A program made the translations under genes and the position numbers. The notes under the pieces are model-generated. The model ran no database searches, was not told the origin of the DNA, and worked only from the letters and a program-made list of their open reading frames with translations. 28,423 nucleotides of DNA from Ruminococcus sp. CAG:403 (GTDB lineage: Bacteria > Bacillota > Clostridia > Oscillospirales > Ruminococcaceae), in contig FR899098.1 of the NCBI GenBank assembly GCA_000437255.1, positions 1 to 28,423 on the forward strand, given 5' to 3'. Of the stretch, positions 25,433 to 28,423 are shown piece by piece. Position 1 is the stretch's first letter; every line of letters begins with the position of its first letter.

Positions 25433-27718
25433 ATGATGCTATGCAGTCGTTGCAAAAAGAGACCTGCGGTTGTATTTATTACCTCGATGCAGGGAACGCA
25501 AAAGAAAAATGAGGGCTTATGCATGTTGTGTGCAAAAGAACTCAATATTCCGCAGGTGACGGAATACATGAAGCAAATGGGAATCACAGATGCAGAATTG
25601 GAGCAGCTTTCCGATCAGATGATGGATCTGATGGATGGAGAAGGGTTCGAAATGGGCGGTTCTGGTGTCATGCCAGAATTTTTGCAAAACATGATGAAGA
25701 ATTCTGATCTGTTGCCACAGGAGGGAGAAGCCGGGGAGCTGAGCGAAGCAGAAGCACCTGCTACCAAGGATACTGCAAAAAAGGAAAAAAGAAAAAAGAA
25801 AAAGAAAGAGCTGAAATTCCTTGGCAATTACTGCACCAATTTGAGTGAACGTGCAGCCAATGGGGAACTGGATGATATTGTGGGAAGAGACAAAGAAATT
25901 TCTCGTGTCATTCAAATTCTGTCTCGCCGTACCAAGAACAATCCATGCCTAATCGGAGAACCGGGTGTTGGTAAAACTGCCATTGCAGAGGGCATTGCGC
26001 AGCATATTCAATCCGGAGATGTTCCGTTTAACCTGCAAAATAAAGTGGTTTATCTGTTGGATTTGACTGCACTGGTAGCTGGTACGCAGTTCCGTGGGCA
26101 GTTTGAGAGCCGGGTCAAAGGGCTGGTCAACGAAGTGAAACAAGAGGGGAATATTATCCTCTTCATTGACGAAGTACACAACTTGGTTGGAACCGGAAAT
26201 TCAGAAGGCTCTATGAATGCAGCGAACATTTTAAAGCCAGCGCTTTCCCGTGGTGAAATTCAGGTAATTGGAGCCACGACATTTGAAGAGTACCGGAAGT
26301 TCATCGAAAAAGATGCTGCATTGGAACGGCGATTCCAGCCAGTTACAGTCAATGAGCCAACTATTGAGGAGACTATTTCTGTTTTAAAGGGAATTAAAAA
26401 ATACTATGAATCCTACCATCGTGTACATGTCAGCGATTATATCGTGCGGCTGTGTGCAACGCTGGCAGAACGCTATATTACAGATCGGTTCCTGCCGGAT
26501 AAGGCAATTGACTTGCTGGATGAAAGCTGTGCTTGTACCTGCCTGCGTTCTCCGGAATTGTCGGAATATGATCAACTCAATCAGAAACTGACCGATTTGG
26601 AAGAACAGGAAAAGACAATCGAAGAAGAGACCGAGATTGATTATGAAGCATTGGCAGCTGTAAAAGCGGATAAAATTCGCTTAAAGGGGCAGTTGGAGGA
26701 ACTGAGCAAGAAGATAGAGGCCATTCAGGTAACAGAAGCAGATCTTGCCAAAGTGATTGAACTATGGACTGGTATTCCAGCCAATAAGATTGCGGAAACA
26801 GAATTCCAAAAGATCATTGGCTTAGAAGATCGGCTGCGTGCACGAATTATTGGACAGGATGAAGCCGTGCATCTGCTGGCAAAAGCCATTAAGAGAACAC
26901 GAGTGCAGCTATCTGCTCGCCGCCGTCCCGCTTCTTTCATTTTTGTTGGGCCAACTGGTGTTGGAAAGACCGAACTGGTAAAGACGTTATCTCAGGAATT
27001 GTTTGATTCCAATGAACCGTTGATTCGGTTGGATATGACCGAATTTATGGAAAAGCACTCGGTTGCCAGAATGATTGGATCTCCTCCGGGATATGTTGGC
27101 TATGATGAAGCAGGGCAGCTGACGGAAAAGGTACGCCGCAGACCGTATTCTGTAATTCTGTTCGATGAAATTGAAAAAGCACATCCGGATGTCATGAATA
27201 TTCTCATGCAGATTCTGGATGAAGGAAAAATTGATGACGCACAGGGAAGAACAGTTAGCTTTGAAAACACTGTGATTTGTATGACTTCCAATGCTGGTTC
27301 AACCGATAAGAGCATTGGTGTTGGATTCAATAAAACAGAAAATGAAATTTCAAAGGAAAAGGCAATTAAGGGACTGCGTGAATTCCTGCGTCCGGAATTT
27401 ATCAGCCGAATTGATGAAATTGTTGTTTTCCAAGATCTTTCTTTGGAATCCTATCAGAAAATTGCAGCCTTGATGCTGGATGAAATGAAAGCGCCGCTGG
27501 AGGAAAAGGAAATTCAGCTGCAATATGATGAGGCTGCCTTGCAGGCAATTGCCAAAAAAGCATATGGTAAGCGATATGGTGCTCGTGATATTCGCCGTGT
27601 CATTCGTCAGGATGTAGAGGATGCTGTTGCAAACCTCATTATTGAGCGGATTGGAATGATTCAGACCATTTCTTTGACGGCAGATGCTTCCGGTACTATC
27701 CAGGTTTCTGCCTTGTAA
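25433..27718 (+). CDS. clpE: ClpE-like AAA+ unfoldase with N-terminal zinc finger
   Basis: This Hsp100 ATPase unfolds proteins for ClpP. The N-terminus has C4, C7, C30 and C33 spaced as CX2CX22CX2C, the zinc finger described for ClpE, instead of the usual Clp N-domain repeats. An acidic/Lys-rich linker (about 60-125) follows. AAA1 has Walker A GEPGVGKT (175-182) and FIDEVHNLVG; a short coiled M region comes at about 375-430; AAA2 has GPTGVGKT (506-513), GSPPGYVGYDEAG (pore loop) and VILFDEIEKAH. VGF in IGVGFNK matches the ClpP-docking loop. Length is 761 residues. The start is uncertain (25421, 25433 or 25436) because AAAGG at 25414-25418 is poorly spaced from each. No CtsR- or CIRCE-type operator is visible upstream. 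Confidence 0.85.
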   Translation: MMLCSRCKKRPAVVFITSMQGTQKKNEGLCMLCAKELNIPQVTEYMKQMGITDAELEQLSDQMMDLMDGEGFEMGGSGVMPEFLQNMMKNSDLLPQEGEAGELSEAEAPATKDTAKKEKRKKKKKELKFLGNYCTNLSERAANGELDDIVGRDKEISRVIQILSRRTKNNPCLIGEPGVGKTAIAEGIAQHIQSGDVPFNLQNKVVYLLDLTALVAGTQFRGQFESRVKGLVNEVKQEGNIILFIDEVHNLVGTGNSEGSMNAANILKPALSRGEIQVIGATTFEEYRKFIEKDAALERRFQPVTVNEPTIEETISVLKGIKKYYESYHRVHVSDYIVRLCATLAERYITDRFLPDKAIDLLDESCACTCLRSPELSEYDQLNQKLTDLEEQEKTIEEETEIDYEALAAVKADKIRLKGQLEELSKKIEAIQVTEADLAKVIELWTGIPANKIAETEFQKIIGLEDRLRARIIGQDEAVHLLAKAIKRTRVQLSARRRPASFIFVGPTGVGKTELVKTLSQELFDSNEPLIRLDMTEFMEKHSVARMIGSPPGYVGYDEAGQLTEKVRRRPYSVILFDEIEKAHPDVMNILMQILDEGKIDDAQGRTVSFENTVICMTSNAGSTDKSIGVGFNKTENEISKEKAIKGLREFLRPEFISRIDEIVVFQDLSLESYQKIAALMLDEMKAPLEEKEIQLQYDEAALQAIAKKAYGKRYGARDIRRVIRQDVEDAVANLIIERIGMIQTISLTADASGTIQVSAL

Positions 27719-27744
27719 TTCAATAGGCTTTATAAATAAAAGTG

Positions 27745-27784
27745 AGAACGCTTGAAATCAAATTGACTTCAAGCGTTCTTTTTT
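27745..27784 (+). terminator. Terminator after the ClpE-like gene
   Basis: A perfect 12-bp stem (27745-27756 with 27768-27779) with an 11-nt loop runs into six T. It lies 27 nt after the clpE stop and separates it from the tRNA operon. Confidence 0.9.
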
Positions 27785-27805
27785 GCTTTTTTAAGCGAAA
27801 AAGGC

Positions 27806-27834
27806 TTGACAAAGTGGCCGAAATATGATAAAAT
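27806..27834 (+). promoter_or_regulatory. Promoter of the tRNA operon
   Basis: TTGACA (27806-27811) and TAAAAT (27829-27834) are 17 bp apart, with TGA before the -10 box. The transcript would begin near 27841, about 35 nt before tRNA-Gly. Confidence 0.8.
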
Positions 27835-27875
27835 ATATAAGTCGATGAACGACAGAACAAATAAAAAACAAACAC

Positions 27876-27949
<74 letters not shown>

Positions 27950-27953
27950 ATTT

Positions 27954-28030
27954 GCGCCTTTAACTCAGCTGGATAGAGTAACTGCCTTCTAAGCAGTAAG
28001 CCACTGGTTCGAATCCAGTAAGGCGCGCCA
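27954..28030 (+). tRNA. tRNA-Arg (anticodon UCU)
   Basis: Acceptor GCGCCTT pairs with AAGGCGC (28020-28026). The anticodon stem ACTGC/GCAGT encloses the loop CTTCTAA, anticodon TCT. The T arm is ACTGGTTCGAATCCAGT, discriminator G and CCA encoded (28028-28030). It lies only 4 nt after tRNA-Gly, so RNase processing must separate them. Confidence 0.97.
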
Positions 28031-28067
28031 ATTTCTACAAATCATCCAAACAGAGGATGCATAAATG

Positions 28068-28144
28068 GTGGGTGTAGCTTAGCTGGTTAAAGCGTCGGAT
28101 TGTGGTCCCGAAGATCGTGGGTTCGAATCCCATCTCCCACCCCA
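28068..28144 (+). tRNA. tRNA-His (anticodon GUG)
   Basis: Acceptor 28068-28074 pairs with 28134-28140, and the anticodon GTG is at 28102-28104. Discriminator C (28141) is followed by encoded CCA. The extra G at 28067 provides the G-1 that HisRS requires, pairing with C73. Two positions do not pair: T-T at 6-67 (28073/28135) and A-C at 31-39 (28099/28107). The T arm CGTGGGTTCGAATCCCATC is normal. Confidence 0.93.
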
Positions 28145-28149
28145 TATCG

Positions 28150-28179
28150 AAAGAGTCGCATGATACTGCGGCTCTTTTT
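28150..28179 (+). terminator. Terminator of the tRNA operon
   Basis: An 11-bp stem (28150-28160 with 28167-28177, one T-G) with loop TGATAC merges into a run of five T. It begins 6 nt after tRNA-His. Confidence 0.85.
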
Positions 28180-28222
28180 CATTTGTATCTACTTCTTTTT
28201 TGGCAGGGTGACTGTTTCAATT

Positions 28223-28244
28223 TTTATGGCTGCTTTATGGCTGC
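28223..28244. repeat. 11-bp tandem duplication
   Basis: The unit TTTATGGCTGC occurs twice without gap (28223-28233, 28234-28244) in the noncoding DNA between the tRNA terminator and the next hairpin. No function is evident. Confidence 0.6.
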
Positions 28245-28284
28245 AAAGAGAAACAGAAGAAATTGTTGTAATGTTATAATAATA

Positions 28285-28324
28285 AAAAATGGAGCTGACT
28301 TTCTTAGAAAGCAGCTCCATTTTT
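28285..28324. terminator. Bidirectional terminator near the right edge
   Basis: A 13-bp perfect stem (28285-28297 with 28312-28324) continues after one unpaired base into an inner stem (CTTTC/GAAAG). T runs follow on both strands (TTTTTATA on plus, TTTTTTATT on minus), so it can end a minus-strand gene entering from the right. In the last 98 bases minus-strand frames end at 28375 (last residues YYAEQAVGNLPSWNN) or about 28340; I cannot decide which is coded, or whether either is. Confidence 0.8.
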
Positions 28325-28423
28325 ATAGATTCTCATTTCAGACAGGGAAATCTGTCTGGTTTGGCTTTATCAATTTAGTTGTTCCAGGAAGGTAGATTAC
28401 CAACTGCCTGTTCCGCATAATAG

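Noticed and set aside
28102..28395. A 97-codon plus-strand frame through the tRNA-His gene.
   Set aside because: It begins inside the tRNA and crosses two terminators; not a gene.

Overview
The window looks like core chromosome from a low-to-mid GC member of the Clostridia, most likely an Oscillospiraceae/Ruminococcaceae-type gut anaerobe. The evidence is the rapZ-whiA-dnaE-pfkA order, a ClpE-type AAA+ unfoldase with an N-terminal zinc finger, a SpoIIM-like membrane protein, a group II ECF module (ecfA1-ecfA2-ecfT) near truA, a DUF5711-type protein, strong AGGAGG-type ribosome sites and TTGACA/TATAAT promoters. I name no species. I see no prophage, insertion sequence, CRISPR array or obvious transferred island; the window is almost all housekeeping genes.

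Layout: (1) 1-4532 holds the 3' end of rapZ, then whiA and dnaE, the last two overlapping by 23 nt. (2) 4557-5751 is pfkA with its own promoter, a leader of about 140 nt containing a 20-bp near-palindrome, and a terminator. (3) 5779-8425 holds proC, a SpoIIM-like membrane protein and a YesL/DUF624-like membrane protein. (4) 8442-11208 is rpsO-pnp, with a strong extended -10 promoter and two intergenic hairpins. The second hairpin is a long stem of about 97 nt just upstream of pnp. (5) 11258-12190 is an orphan Cache-type sensor with no output domain. (6) 12283-13395 on the minus strand is a chorismate mutase/prephenate dehydratase, sharing a 20-bp-stem terminator with the convergent sensor gene. 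(7) 13533-24114 is a tightly packed plus-strand run: ruvC-ruvA-ruvB-glmM-methyltransferase-ecfA1-ecfA2-ecfT-yfhO-like-truA. (8) 24207-27784 holds the DUF5711-like protein, the ClpE-like unfoldase and a terminator. (9) 27806-28179 is a three-tRNA operon (Gly-UCC, Arg-UCU, His-GUG) with promoter and terminator. A further bidirectional terminator lies at 28285-28324, and the 3' end of a minus-strand gene may enter from the right edge.

Functional links are mostly basic cell maintenance: replication and recombination (dnaE, ruvABC), RNA turnover and modification (pnp, truA, the methyltransferase), glycolysis (pfkA), amino-acid synthesis (proC, pheA), cell-envelope precursors (glmM, perhaps the YfhO-like protein), vitamin/metal uptake energising (ecfA1A2T) and protein quality control (ClpE-like). 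The most interesting signals are not new protein systems. They are RNA and architecture features: the pnp leader stem, hairpins around ribosome sites, the output-less Cache receptor, the yfhO-like insertion between ecfT and truA, a variant prephenate dehydratase motif and an unusual tRNA-His.
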